Shown: piece by piece, positions 9,542-16,813 of the stretch
How the letters are laid out: each line of letters opens with the position of its first letter
Position numbering within the stretch: the first letter of the stretch is position 1
NCBI RefSeq assembly: GCF_011751865.2
Contig: NZ_CP061770.1
Location: forward strand, 2,418,001 to 2,482,000
Source: Salinibacterium sp. ZJ70
GTDB taxonomy: Bacteria > Actinomycetota > Actinomycetes > Actinomycetales > Microbacteriaceae
DNA length: 64,000 nucleotides
Reading direction: 5' to 3'
Notes under the pieces: generated by a model
Databases searched by the model: none
The model's input: only the letters and a program-made list of their open reading frames with translations
What the model was told of the DNA's origin: nothing
Translations under genes and position numbers: made by a program

Positions 9542-9580
9542 GAAGAAAGCGATCCGCCCGAAGGGTGGGTCGCTTTCTTC
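9542..9580 (+). terminator. Terminator after tRNA-Ser
   Basis: A 14-bp stem (GAAGAAAGCGATCC with GGGTCGCTTTCTTC, one wobble) begins six bases after the tRNA. Its T-rich second arm makes it a good intrinsic terminator, and it could work on both strands. The whole element is copied at 9695-9733. Confidence 0.8.
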
Positions 9581-9671
9581 ATGTCCGGCTGAGCGGATCC
9601 GAACCCCCGGGTGGGCCCACGCCGCCGGTTCCGGCGCGCGACGCAGTCGCGGGACGGCCGTGCGGTGGGGA

Positions 9672-9759
9672 CGAATCCCCCATCCTCCGCAGATGAAGAA
9701 AGCGATCCGCCCGAAGGGTGGGTCGCTTTCTTCATGTTCGACGGAGCGGATCCGAACCG
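9672..9759 (+). repeat. Direct duplicate of the tRNA-Ser 3' end and its terminator
   Basis: This segment repeats 9519-9606 at an offset of 153 bases. It is identical from the CGAATCCCCC of the T arm through the acceptor and the terminator hairpin (9695-9733), then differs at a few bases before a shared GAGCGGATCCGAACC. Only the last 18 bases of the tRNA are present, so it is not a second tRNA gene. The 9537-9904 gap holds no gene that I can support; it contains these two repeats and a GC-rich stretch between them. Confidence 0.85.
9695..9733 (+). terminator. Second copy of the tRNA-Ser terminator hairpin
   Basis: The hairpin is identical to that at 9542-9580. It is inside the duplicated segment and would act as a second stop for transcription from ffs and tRNA-Ser. 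It also isolates the lipoprotein gene that starts at 9905. Confidence 0.75.
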
Positions 9760-9904
9760 ACGGATGCGGTCCCGGGGCGAACCTGTGAGGGTCGCCCACC
9801 CTGTGCGTGGTTCTCGCCGTCGCGCCACGTTGTCAGCTACCGTCGTCTCCGAGAGTCCAGAACGCCCGTGACCCGCGGGCGCCCACTACCCGGGGGGACA
9901 ACGC

Positions 9905-10384
9905 ATGACGAAGTGCATGACCGCAGCCGCCGCACTGATCATGGGCGCCCTGCTTCTCACCGGCTGCGCCGCCCCGAGCAGTGACGCCGCCCCCGATGAG
10001 GCCGTCGGCGTCGAGACCCCCGATAACGAGGGCGCCGACAACGAGAGCGCCGAGGTCGACATCGACCCCACGTTCGCGACCGCCGACGACGAGATGGCCC
10101 TGGGGGTGCAGATCGCCGGTCTGGCTCTGCTCGTCGAGTGGACCTCGGTCTCCTACATGAACGATGCCGGCTCCCCGAAGTCGCTCACACTCGTGAGCTC
10201 GGCAGACGCGGCCGAGGCGTTCGCCGGGTGGACGGATCGCCAGGATTGGTCCGGCTGGGCGACCTACGCGTCGACCGAGGATGAGCCGTACATGTTCACG
10301 GCGCACGGGCCCCAGGGTTCGGTGGTCGCCCAGCAGGTGGCCGACCAGAACACGTTCGGTGTGGAGTTCTCCACCGCCCAGTGA
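9905..10384 (+). CDS. Small secreted lipoprotein of unknown function
   Basis: The protein has 159 residues. Residues 1-20 are a lipoprotein signal peptide (hydrophobic ALIMGALLL) ending in the lipobox LLTGC with the acylated Cys at 21. An acidic linker (about residues 25-55, rich in Asp, Glu and Ala) is followed by a roughly 100-residue domain that I do not recognise. The ATG has GGGGGGA seven bases upstream. It stands alone between the tRNA-Ser repeats and a convergent gene. It is a plausible cell-surface protein; no function can be named. Confidence 0.75.
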   Translation: MTKCMTAAAALIMGALLLTGCAAPSSDAAPDEAVGVETPDNEGADNESAEVDIDPTFATADDEMALGVQIAGLALLVEWTSVSYMNDAGSPKSLTLVSSADAAEAFAGWTDRQDWSGWATYASTEDEPYMFTAHGPQGSVVAQQVADQNTFGVEFSTAQ

Positions 10385-10415
10385 TCCGCTGACCCTCAGG
10401 CGACGCCTCCGCGTC

Positions 10416-10799
10416 TCAGCGCGTGATGACGACCGGAACCGAGTCGTGCGGGTTCTTCTTCTGGCGCGACCGGATGAGGCGGTACTGGAGGCCGTACTTC
10501 TTCAGGAGGGCGGCGTCGAGCGCGTCGCGCGTCTCGGGACGGTCGTCGACGACGGCGTTCGCCTCGACCTCCGCGGTGCCCGGCTTCACCTTGCCGCGCA
10601 CGTCGCACGGGGTGAGGGTGACGCGCGACGTGTGGGCGAGGCGCTTGACCTTGCCGGACTTCGCTCCCGTGGTCACGAGCAGTCGGTCGCCGTCGCCGAC
10701 GATCCACACGGGCGTCGAGACGGGGTCACCGGAGCGACGGTAGGTGGTGAGAAGCACGTACGTGGCGCGGGCGAGGTCTGCGAAGGCGGTGTCGGACAC
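10416..10799 (-). CDS. PPOX-class F420-dependent/flavin-binding oxidoreductase-like protein
   Basis: About 127 residues form a split-barrel flavin-binding fold. The start SDTAFADLARATYVLLTTYRRSGDPVSTPVWIVGDGDRLLVTTG, together with GKVKRLAHTSRVTLTPCDVRG, is the pattern of the actinobacterial PPOX-like F420-binding group; the last part matches its usual ...YGLQYRLI. I chose GTG 10799 because the family begins at this SDTAF motif; an in-frame ATG at 10817 would add six residues. It is divergent from the gene at 10857. Substrate unknown. Confidence 0.8.
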   Translation of the reverse strand: MSDTAFADLARATYVLLTTYRRSGDPVSTPVWIVGDGDRLLVTTGAKSGKVKRLAHTSRVTLTPCDVRGKVKPGTAEVEANAVVDDRPETRDALDAALLKKYGLQYRLIRSRQKKNPHDSVPVVITR

Positions 10800-10856
10800 G
10801 ATCCCAGGATGCCTCATCCGCGCCGCGCCGTGCCCACCCACCCGTAGGCTTCGAGG

Positions 10857-12032
10857 ATGACTGAGCTGACGCGTGAGCTGTGGGAATCGTCGGAGTTCCT
10901 GCGGCGGCGGCGCGAGAACCCGTCCGCTGAGCCTCTGGAGCTGCTCGAGGAGCTCGCCGATGCGGCGGCGATCGATCGCCTCGGCCGTCTGGGTGTGCGT
11001 GACCTGATGCGCCTGCGCGAGGTTCTGCTGGATGCGAAGTGGGAGCCCACCTCCCGCACGGATGCCGCCCGCGGCGAGGGCGATGCCGCAGTCGGCGCGG
11101 CCGCGCTGCTCGCGTACTGGCGGGGCGCGCCCCTGCTCTCGGGGCTCGGCGATGAGGAACCGACCTCCGAGCTGGATGAGGTGCTCGACAGTGTGCGCGC
11201 GAGCGACCCGGAGGCTGCCCCGCTCATCGCGGCACCCCGGTTCTCCGGACCCCATGACGACGACCCGGTGTCGCAGGTGGAGCGGCTGCTCGACGATGTG
11301 CGCGCCGCCGATCCGGAGGCCGTCCCGCTCATCGCGTGGGAGCTGTACGCCGCGATCGAACCCCGCCTCACGCCCCTGCGCCTCGACCGCGTGCCCCTGT
11401 CGCCTGAGCGGGCGCGGGAACACCCGGACCCCGATGTCGTCGACGCGGCCGACCGCCGCTTCGAGGAGGCCGAAGCCACCGTCTCCGCCGAGCGTTTCGA
11501 GCGTCGTTGGCACGACCTGCTCGACCGCATCGAGGGATCGCCGGCGCTCACGATCCCCGGGCTCGTCGACGGGCGAGCCAACATCCGCAACCGCTTCGAT
11601 GCGGAGGAGGTGATCGCGCGGCACCTCGAGACGCTCACCGCCGTGCGCGCCGAGGGGCCTGACGCGTCGGCGCCGTTGCAGCTGCTCGTGGTGGAGCTCA
11701 CCCCGCCCGCTGAGGAGCCGCCGTTCGGTCTGCAGGGTGCGTTCCCGTGGCGCCGCGCGGTGCCGTTCCCGGAGGGCGAGGATTCGCGCGCGGGATGGAT
11801 CTGGGCGAGCGAGCGGATCTATGACCTCGACACGCTTCAGGACGCGATCTGGGCCGCGGTTCACGATCAGGCGGATGTGGTGGTCTTCGACCCGGGCGCC
11901 GACTGGACCTACGGCGCCTCCGGCATCGACGGCCTCCTGATCTCGAACGACGCGCTGCTGCGTCGTGTGGCGACGCGCCTCGACCTCGACGACTCCTACA
12001 TCGAGGAGGCCGTCGAGGTCGACGAGGGCTGA
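10857..12032 (+). CDS. Uncharacterised 391-residue acidic protein
   Basis: I do not recognise a domain. There is no signal peptide or membrane segment, so it is probably cytoplasmic. It is rich in Glu, Asp, Ala and Arg. Residues 105-125 and 140-160 are an internal repeat (DEVLDSVRASDPEAAPLIA and ERLLDDVRAADPEAVPLIA), separated by Gly/Asp-rich sequence. The C-terminal half (about 255-385) looks like a folded alpha/beta domain with WIWASERIYDLDTLQDAIWAAV. It runs divergently from the F420-type gene and ends 55 bases before a long palindrome. Confidence 0.65.
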   Translation: MTELTRELWESSEFLRRRRENPSAEPLELLEELADAAAIDRLGRLGVRDLMRLREVLLDAKWEPTSRTDAARGEGDAAVGAAALLAYWRGAPLLSGLGDEEPTSELDEVLDSVRASDPEAAPLIAAPRFSGPHDDDPVSQVERLLDDVRAADPEAVPLIAWELYAAIEPRLTPLRLDRVPLSPERAREHPDPDVVDAADRRFEEAEATVSAERFERRWHDLLDRIEGSPALTIPGLVDGRANIRNRFDAEEVIARHLETLTAVRAEGPDASAPLQLLVVELTPPAEEPPFGLQGAFPWRRAVPFPEGEDSRAGWIWASERIYDLDTLQDAIWAAVHDQADVVVFDPGADWTYGASGIDGLLISNDALLRRVATRLDLDDSYIEEAVEVDEG

Positions 12033-12086
12033 GCACCCTCCCCGACGCGACGCGGGGAAAGACGCGACAGCCGCGTCCGCCGACCC

Positions 12087-12144
12087 TGAGGTGTCAGTTT
12101 GTGCCGCCTCCGGCGGGAGCCGAGCGGCACAAACTGACACCTCA
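12087..12144. repeat. Long intergenic palindrome, copy 1 (TGAGG...CCTCA type)
   Basis: Two perfectly complementary 21-base arms (12087-12107 and 12124-12144), reading TGAGGTGTCAGTTTGTGCCG and onward, enclose a 16-base loop that itself folds (CTCC-GGCG-GGAG). It sits between convergent genes, where it can serve as a two-way terminator. A near-identical copy lies at 13987-14044 and a diverged one at 39843-39900. Confidence 0.9.
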
Positions 12145-12157
12145 GTACGAGCTGTGC

Positions 12158-12970
12158 CTACAGGCGGGTGATGATCCGCTCGCGCTGGAACGTGCGGGCG
12201 ACCGCGAGGAACACGATCGCATCCACCACGGCGAGCACGCCGATCGCGACGAGCACGACGGACACGTCGAAGAGCATGAGGCCGGTGGCCTGCGACACGA
12301 CGAGCCCGACGACGGGCAGCACGATGATGACGGCCACCGACTGGGCGCCCTGCATCGTCGTGGCGCGGCCCGAGACCGCGACCGTGAGGCTCGTCGAGAG
12401 GATCGCGACGAGCGGCACGAGCAGCAGGATCATCAGGATCCAGGTGGCTGTCGGGAAGAACGCATCGCCGATCACGGGATTGCCGAGCACGTTGACGATG
12501 AGCGCGTAGATCACGAACGCCGCCCACGACACGATGACGGCCGGGATCACCGAGACGAGCACCTTGGCGAGCACGAGCTCGCGGTTGGTGAGCGGGGTGT
12601 AGAGCAGACCCTCGAGGGTGCGGCGCTCCTTCTCGCCCACGAAACTCGAGCTCGCGATGACGCTCGAGAACATGACGGGCACGATGAGGAACATCGGGGC
12701 GAGGAAGAACACGATCGCGGCGTAGACGATCGTCTGCTGCTCGGTGAAGTGCGCGGGGACGATCCCCTCGGGCAGGTTGTCGAGGAAGGCGCCGAGGCCG
12801 TTGACGCTCGCCATGATGGCGGGGTTGTTGCCGAGCAGGATGATCGCGATCGGGAACACGACCGTGAACAGCAGCGGCACGACGACGAGCGGGGCGACGA
12901 GCTGCGGGTTGCGCAGGATCTCGCGCAGGTCCTTCCGCACGACGGCGGCGACGCGGCGACGGTCGATCAT
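12158..12970 (-). CDS. ABC-2 type transporter permease
   Basis: The 270-residue membrane protein has about six hydrophobic segments: one near residues 28-47, a pair around 80-105 (IVYAAIVFFLAPMFLIVPVMF), then about 135-160, 175-195, 205-225 and 235-258. Between them lies the ABC-2 hallmark SSFVGEKERRTLEGLLYTPLTNRELVLAK (residues about 108-136). It is an exporter subunit. Its ATG overlaps the stop of the ATPase gene by four bases (ATGA), so the two are made together. Cargo is unknown; related pairs export drugs, peptides or sodium. Confidence 0.9.
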   Translation of the reverse strand: MIDRRRVAAVVRKDLREILRNPQLVAPLVVVPLLFTVVFPIAIILLGNNPAIMASVNGLGAFLDNLPEGIVPAHFTEQQTIVYAAIVFFLAPMFLIVPVMFSSVIASSSFVGEKERRTLEGLLYTPLTNRELVLAKVLVSVIPAVIVSWAAFVIYALIVNVLGNPVIGDAFFPTATWILMILLLVPLVAILSTSLTVAVSGRATTMQGAQSVAVIIVLPVVGLVVSQATGLMLFDVSVVLVAIGVLAVVDAIVFLAVARTFQRERIITRL

Positions 12971-13914
12971 GCGCGGGGTCCTTCCTGGACGACGGAGAAG
13001 TAGAGCTCTTCGATGGTGGGCACGTGGGGCACGACCGCGTCGATCGCGACACCACGGCCGACGAGGGCGACGACGAGGTCCGAGACGCGGCGGTCGTCCG
13101 GGAGCTCGAGACTCACGGATCCGTCTTCCCTGATCGCGGGGTCGGCGACGCCGGATTCCGCGAGCACGGCGCGCGCAGCGGTGAGGTCGCCCGCGAGTGC
13201 GAGACGCACGCGGGCGTGCGGCCAGCGCTCCGCGAGGAGCTCATCGACTTCGCCCGCGGTGACGAGCGCGCCTGCGCGCAGGATGCCGAGGTGGTCGCAG
13301 AGCGTCTCGAGGCCGTGCAGCTGATGGGTCGTGAGCACGACGGTGGTGTCGCCCGTGCGGATGAGGCCGCGCAGGTAGTCGATGAGGTCGGCAGCAGCTT
13401 CGGGGTCGAGGCCGGCGGTGGGCTCGTCGAGGAACAGCAGCTCGGGAGTGTGCAGGACGGCGCGCGCGATGGCGACCTTCTGGCGCATGCCCTTGCTGAG
13501 CTGGCCGACGAGCGAGGCGCGGCGCTCGCCGAGCCCGAGCACGTCGAGCACCTCGCGGATGCGCGACTCGATCGCCGCCGACGACATGCCGTACAGGGCT
13601 CCCCAGGTGCGCAGGTTCTCGTCGACGCTGAGCGACTCGTACAGGTTGGTGTCGGTCTGCACGCCGATGCGCTCGCGCAGTCGGTCGGCGTTGGCGGGCG
13701 TCATGGCGGTGCCGAGCACCTCGACGGAGCCGCTCGTGGGAGCGAGGAGGCCGTTGAGCAGTCGGATGATGGTGGTCTTGCCGGAGCCGTTGGGGCCGAG
13801 AAGACCGAACGCACCCCCTCGGGCGACGTCGAAGGTCACGTCGGAGACGGCACGACGCTCGCCGAAGTCCTTGGTGAGGCCGCTCGCGCGGAGTGCGGTG
13901 GTCGTGTCGTTCAC
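12967..13914 (-). CDS. ABC transporter ATP-binding protein (exporter)
   Basis: The 315-residue ATPase shows Walker A GPNGSGKTT (about residues 38-46), the Q-loop GVQTDTNLYESLSV, the signature LSKGMRQKVAIARA, Walker B LLFLDEPTAGLDP and the switch His in LTTHQLHGLE. The last 90 residues are the C-terminal extension common in drug/lipid exporters. The true start is GTG 13914, with AAAGGG eight bases upstream; the longer open frame beyond is non-coding. Expression probably depends on the palindromic operator at 13927-13943. No regulator gene lies next to it. Confidence 0.93.
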   Translation of the reverse strand: MNDTTTALRASGLTKDFGERRAVSDVTFDVARGGAFGLLGPNGSGKTTIIRLLNGLLAPTSGSVEVLGTAMTPANADRLRERIGVQTDTNLYESLSVDENLRTWGALYGMSSAAIESRIREVLDVLGLGERRASLVGQLSKGMRQKVAIARAVLHTPELLFLDEPTAGLDPEAAADLIDYLRGLIRTGDTTVVLTTHQLHGLETLCDHLGILRAGALVTAGEVDELLAERWPHARVRLALAGDLTAARAVLAESGVADPAIREDGSVSLELPDDRRVSDLVVALVGRGVAIDAVVPHVPTIEELYFSVVQEGPRA

Positions 13915-13926
13915 AGAAACCCTTTG

Positions 13927-13943
13927 TTCTAGTGTTGCTAGAA
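13927..13943 (-). promoter_or_regulatory. Palindromic operator of the ABC exporter operon
   Basis: TTCTAG-TGTTG-CTAGAA is a perfect 6-5-6 inverted repeat just upstream of the ATPase start, in an AT-rich island. It overlaps the predicted transcription start of the minus-strand promoter at 13943-13971, the arrangement expected for a repressor site. Confidence 0.65.
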
Positions 13944-13971
13944 TAATAGCGAGTAATGACATCCGCGCGCA
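13943..13971 (-). promoter_or_regulatory. Sigma-70-like promoter of the ABC exporter operon
   Basis: On the minus strand TTGCGC (-35) and TATTAT (-10, 13943-13948) are 18 bases apart. The start of transcription would fall inside the adjacent palindrome. Confidence 0.5.
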
Positions 13972-13986
13972 AACCTCTATCTCAAC

Positions 13987-14044
13987 TGAGGTGTCAGTTC
14001 GTGCCGCTTCCGGCGGGAGCCGAGCGGCACGAACTGACACCTCA
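13987..14044. repeat. Long intergenic palindrome, copy 2 (TGAGG...CCTCA type)
   Basis: The arms are 13987-14007 and 14024-14044 with a 16-base loop. Relative to copy 1 one arm base changed T to C and the partner changed A to G, so pairing is kept; the loop differs at its first base only. Unlike copy 1 it lies between divergent genes, so it is not simply a terminator. Confidence 0.9.
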
Positions 14045-14085
14045 CGCGAGCGCGGGTGCAAACCGCGTGCGCGTAGCCTGAGCAG

Positions 14086-14712
14086 ATGGCCGCACTCACC
14101 ACCACGCTCCGCGTGCGACCCAAGCGGTCGCTGCTCGCCAACGCGTTCGCGGGCGTCATCCTCGGCACGGCGCCGATCTTCGCCGTGGCCTACTGGTTCA
14201 CCGCGAGCCGCGGCCTCGTCCCGCTCGTCGCAGCCGCCAACATCACCGTCGTCACGGGAGCGCTCCTGCTGGTCTGGCGCCAGCTTCAGGTCTTCTGCGC
14301 CGTCACCGAGACCGAGCTCATCGGCAACGGCATCTTCACGCCACTCGTCCGCGTGCCGCTCGCCGACATCCGCGAGGTGAGCCTCGTGCCCACCTACCTC
14401 GGCGCCGCCCCGGAACCCGTGCTGCAGCTTCTCGTCACCGATCGCCACGGCAACCGGGTGTTCCGCATGCGCGGCAACTACTGGCATGAGCACGACCTCA
14501 TCGCCCTCGCGAACGCGCTCCCCGTGCGACCGGAGCGCGTGCGCGAGCCGATGACGGTGCGCGATTTCTTCCGCCTCTACCCCGGCTCCGCGTTCTGGTT
14601 CGAACGCAACGGCGTCGTGAAGGCCGTGGTCATCACGCTCGCGGTGGTGCTCGGCTCCGCGATCGTCGCCGCCGTGATGCTCACGCTCGGCCTGCCGGTG
14701 CGCTTCCTCTGA
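14086..14712 (+). CDS. Membrane protein with PH-like cytoplasmic domain
   Basis: The 208-residue protein has two hydrophobic segments near the N-terminus (about residues 18-38 and 43-63) and one at the C-terminus (about 178-203). The middle (about 68-145: VTETELIGNGIFTPLVRVPLADIREVSLVPTYL...LQLLVTDRHGNRVFRMRG) resembles the small PH-like domain of bacterial membrane proteins. No enzyme motif is seen. It converges on the acetyltransferase at 14757, with a CGCGCG-AAT-CGCGCG repeat (about 14714-14728) between them. Function unknown. Confidence 0.75.
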   Translation: MAALTTTLRVRPKRSLLANAFAGVILGTAPIFAVAYWFTASRGLVPLVAAANITVVTGALLLVWRQLQVFCAVTETELIGNGIFTPLVRVPLADIREVSLVPTYLGAAPEPVLQLLVTDRHGNRVFRMRGNYWHEHDLIALANALPVRPERVREPMTVRDFFRLYPGSAFWFERNGVVKAVVITLAVVLGSAIVAAVMLTLGLPVRFL

Positions 14713-14756
14713 CGCGCGAATCGCGCGGCACGCTCATCCGAGCGCATGCCGCGGGG

Positions 14757-15371
14757 TCAGCGCCGCGACGAGATCCAGCGCCCGAACGCGGGCCCGTCGG
14801 GGGTCGACGACGGGAGCTTCTCGAAGCCGAGTGACGAGTAGAAGCGGCCGGCGCGCACATTCTCACCGTCGGTGACGACGTGCACGCCCGGGATGTCCGC
14901 CTCGGCGAGCGCCCGCACCAGATGCTGCTCGACGAGCTCGCGCCCGAGCCCGCGCCCCTGCACCTCAGGCAGCAGGTCGATGTGGAAGTGCGCGGGGTAC
15001 TCATCGACCTCGGGGATGAGCAGGATGCCGGGCTCGACCCCGCGCATCTGCAGCTCCTCCTCGGGCGAGAGGGGCGCTTCGAGCCGCGGGAAGCGGTCCG
15101 CGAACCAGGGAGACCACTTCGCCCTCCACCATTCGACGAACCGACGTGTGCTCGGCACCGCGACGAGGTATCCGACCGGGCCGTCGCCCTGATCCACCAC
15201 CCACGCCCAGTCCGGCGACGCCGTCACGTACGGCTCGAGGAACAGATCGGGCAGCAGGTCGTCGCTCGTCCAGCGGCCCGTGGCATCGCCTCCGGCCGCA
15301 CCGGTGAGCACGCAGATCTCGCGCAGTCGAGCGAGATCACTCGCCCGGTAGCGCCGGATGACGCCGGTCAC
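14757..15371 (-). CDS. GNAT-family N-acetyltransferase
   Basis: The 204-residue protein is a longer GNAT enzyme. It opens VIRRYRASDLARLREIC and has the acetyl-CoA loop in LPEVQGRGLGRELVEQHLVRAL and the C-terminal NVRAGRFYSSLGFEKLPS. A central insertion rich in Trp and Phe precedes AHFHIDLLPE, as in O-GlcNAcase-type acetyltransferase relatives. GTG 15371 is the chosen start, four bases after the stop of the upstream dehydrogenase, so the two probably form an operon. Acceptor substrate unknown. Confidence 0.83.
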   Translation of the reverse strand: MTGVIRRYRASDLARLREICVLTGAAGGDATGRWTSDDLLPDLFLEPYVTASPDWAWVVDQGDGPVGYLVAVPSTRRFVEWWRAKWSPWFADRFPRLEAPLSPEEELQMRGVEPGILLIPEVDEYPAHFHIDLLPEVQGRGLGRELVEQHLVRALAEADIPGVHVVTDGENVRAGRFYSSLGFEKLPSSTPDGPAFGRWISSRR

Positions 15372-15375
15372 CGGA

Positions 15376-16650
15376 TCAGCGCGCCGTGCGGTCGTCGAGC
15401 CCCCACGCCTGCCCGTAGCCGCCCTCGGCGATCGGGCGAGCCATGAGCTCGAGGAACGGCGTGGCCGGGAACGCCTCCGGACCGAGCACGCCCACACCCG
15501 ACCACACACCGGTCGCGAGCAGCTCGAGCGCGATCGTGGGGTTGAGGGCCGTCTGCCAGACGACGCACTGGCTCTCGTACTCGGCCATCGTCCACTCGTT
15601 GTCGGACACGTGATACAGGTACACCTCGCGGGGCTCGCCATCCGTGCCGCGACCCGTGACCCACACGCCCGCGCACGTCTTCCCCGTCATGCGGGGGCCG
15701 ATGGACGCCGGGTCGGGCAGCGCCGCCGCCACGACATCGCGCGGGGCGACCTCGACAGGTCCGTTCGCCGAGCGCACCCGCAGCGGGGCCGTCTTGTCGA
15801 GCCCGAGCAGGTTGAGCGTCTTCAGCACGCCGATGAACTCATCACCCAGGCCGTACTTGAACGTCACGCGCTTGGCGTCGAGCCAGCGCGGCATGAGAAG
15901 CACCTCCTCATGCTCGACGTTGACGCACTCCACCGGGCCGATGCCCTCCGGGAAGTCGAACACCTCCGGCTCCGAGAACGGAGGCGTGGTGAACCATCCG
16001 CGGTCCTTCTCCCACACGACGGGCGGGTTGAGGCACTCCTCGATCGTCGTCCAGATGGAGAACGACGGAGCGAAGATCTCGTTGCCCGCGTCGTCGCGCA
16101 CCACGAGGTTCGCGCCATCGCGCGTGCCGAGCTCATCGATCTCGCTGAACAGCTCGTCGGATGCGTACCGCGCGAACACGTCGGAGAGGCCGGGTTCGAC
16201 GCCCATGCCGACGAGCGCCAGACGCCCCGCCTTCTCCCAGTCGGGCGCCTGGGCGAACTGGTCGTCGCCGAGCTTGACGCCCGTCTCCGAGTAGGGGTTC
16301 TCCGGGTGCGGCTCCGACAGGCTCATCGCCATATCGAGGTAGTTCGCATCCGCGGCGAGCGCACCGGCGAAGATCGTGGGCACGAACTTCGGCTCGACGG
16401 CGTTCATCACGTGCGTGGCGCCATGCGCGCGCGCCACCTCGGCCACGCTGTCGGGGTCGGAGGCATCGATGCGCGCGGCCACGAAGCGGCCGTTCTGGGG
16501 GCCGTGCTTCGCCTCGATCCAGGCGATCGTGCGCTCGGCGCGCGAGAGGTCGTAATCGGAGACGATCATCGTCTCGAAGAAGTCGCGTCGGGCCGCGATC
16601 TTGGCGATGGCATCGCCGACACCGCCCGCACCGACCAGCAGGATTCTCAT
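15376..16650 (-). CDS. Saccharopine dehydrogenase-family NAD(P)-dependent oxidoreductase
   Basis: The 424-residue protein begins with a Rossmann motif MRILLVGAGGVGDAIA and continues with the saccharopine-dehydrogenase pattern VMNAVEPKFVPTIFAGALAADANYLDMAMS. The second domain has GMGVEPGLSDVFARYA and the C-terminal family pattern. Relatives include saccharopine dehydrogenases, carboxynorspermidine dehydrogenase and homospermidine synthase; the exact substrate cannot be read from the sequence. It is the first gene of a two-gene unit with the acetyltransferase downstream, which could suggest polyamine or amino-acid chemistry, but this is inference. Confidence 0.85.
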   Translation of the reverse strand: MRILLVGAGGVGDAIAKIAARRDFFETMIVSDYDLSRAERTIAWIEAKHGPQNGRFVAARIDASDPDSVAEVARAHGATHVMNAVEPKFVPTIFAGALAADANYLDMAMSLSEPHPENPYSETGVKLGDDQFAQAPDWEKAGRLALVGMGVEPGLSDVFARYASDELFSEIDELGTRDGANLVVRDDAGNEIFAPSFSIWTTIEECLNPPVVWEKDRGWFTTPPFSEPEVFDFPEGIGPVECVNVEHEEVLLMPRWLDAKRVTFKYGLGDEFIGVLKTLNLLGLDKTAPLRVRSANGPVEVAPRDVVAAALPDPASIGPRMTGKTCAGVWVTGRGTDGEPREVYLYHVSDNEWTMAEYESQCVVWQTALNPTIALELLATGVWSGVGVLGPEAFPATPFLELMARPIAEGGYGQAWGLDDRTAR

Positions 16651-16813
16651 GCCCTGAGGCTAGCCGCCGGGATCCCCTGCGCGCGAACGTCTGCTCACCC
16701 GCGCACGGCTAACACGGCGCCCAACGAGCGTCAACCGCCTGACGCGCCATGGGTGCCCTTCAGCATCCTGAGTCGGCGGGCGCGTGGGCGCCCGCAACCG
16801 ACCAAGGAGCTCC

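Noticed and set aside
9672..9689. Possible second tRNA-Ser
   Set aside because: Only the last 18 bases of the tRNA are repeated; no D arm, anticodon arm or 5' acceptor is present.
10800..13055. Long upstream extension of the F420-type protein
   Set aside because: The frame runs through three other genes; the family start is at 10799 and the extension has no coding character.
14713..14730. CGCGCG-AAT-CGCGCG inverted repeat as a terminator
   Set aside because: Short and in a very GC-rich gap with no T run; it could arise by chance.
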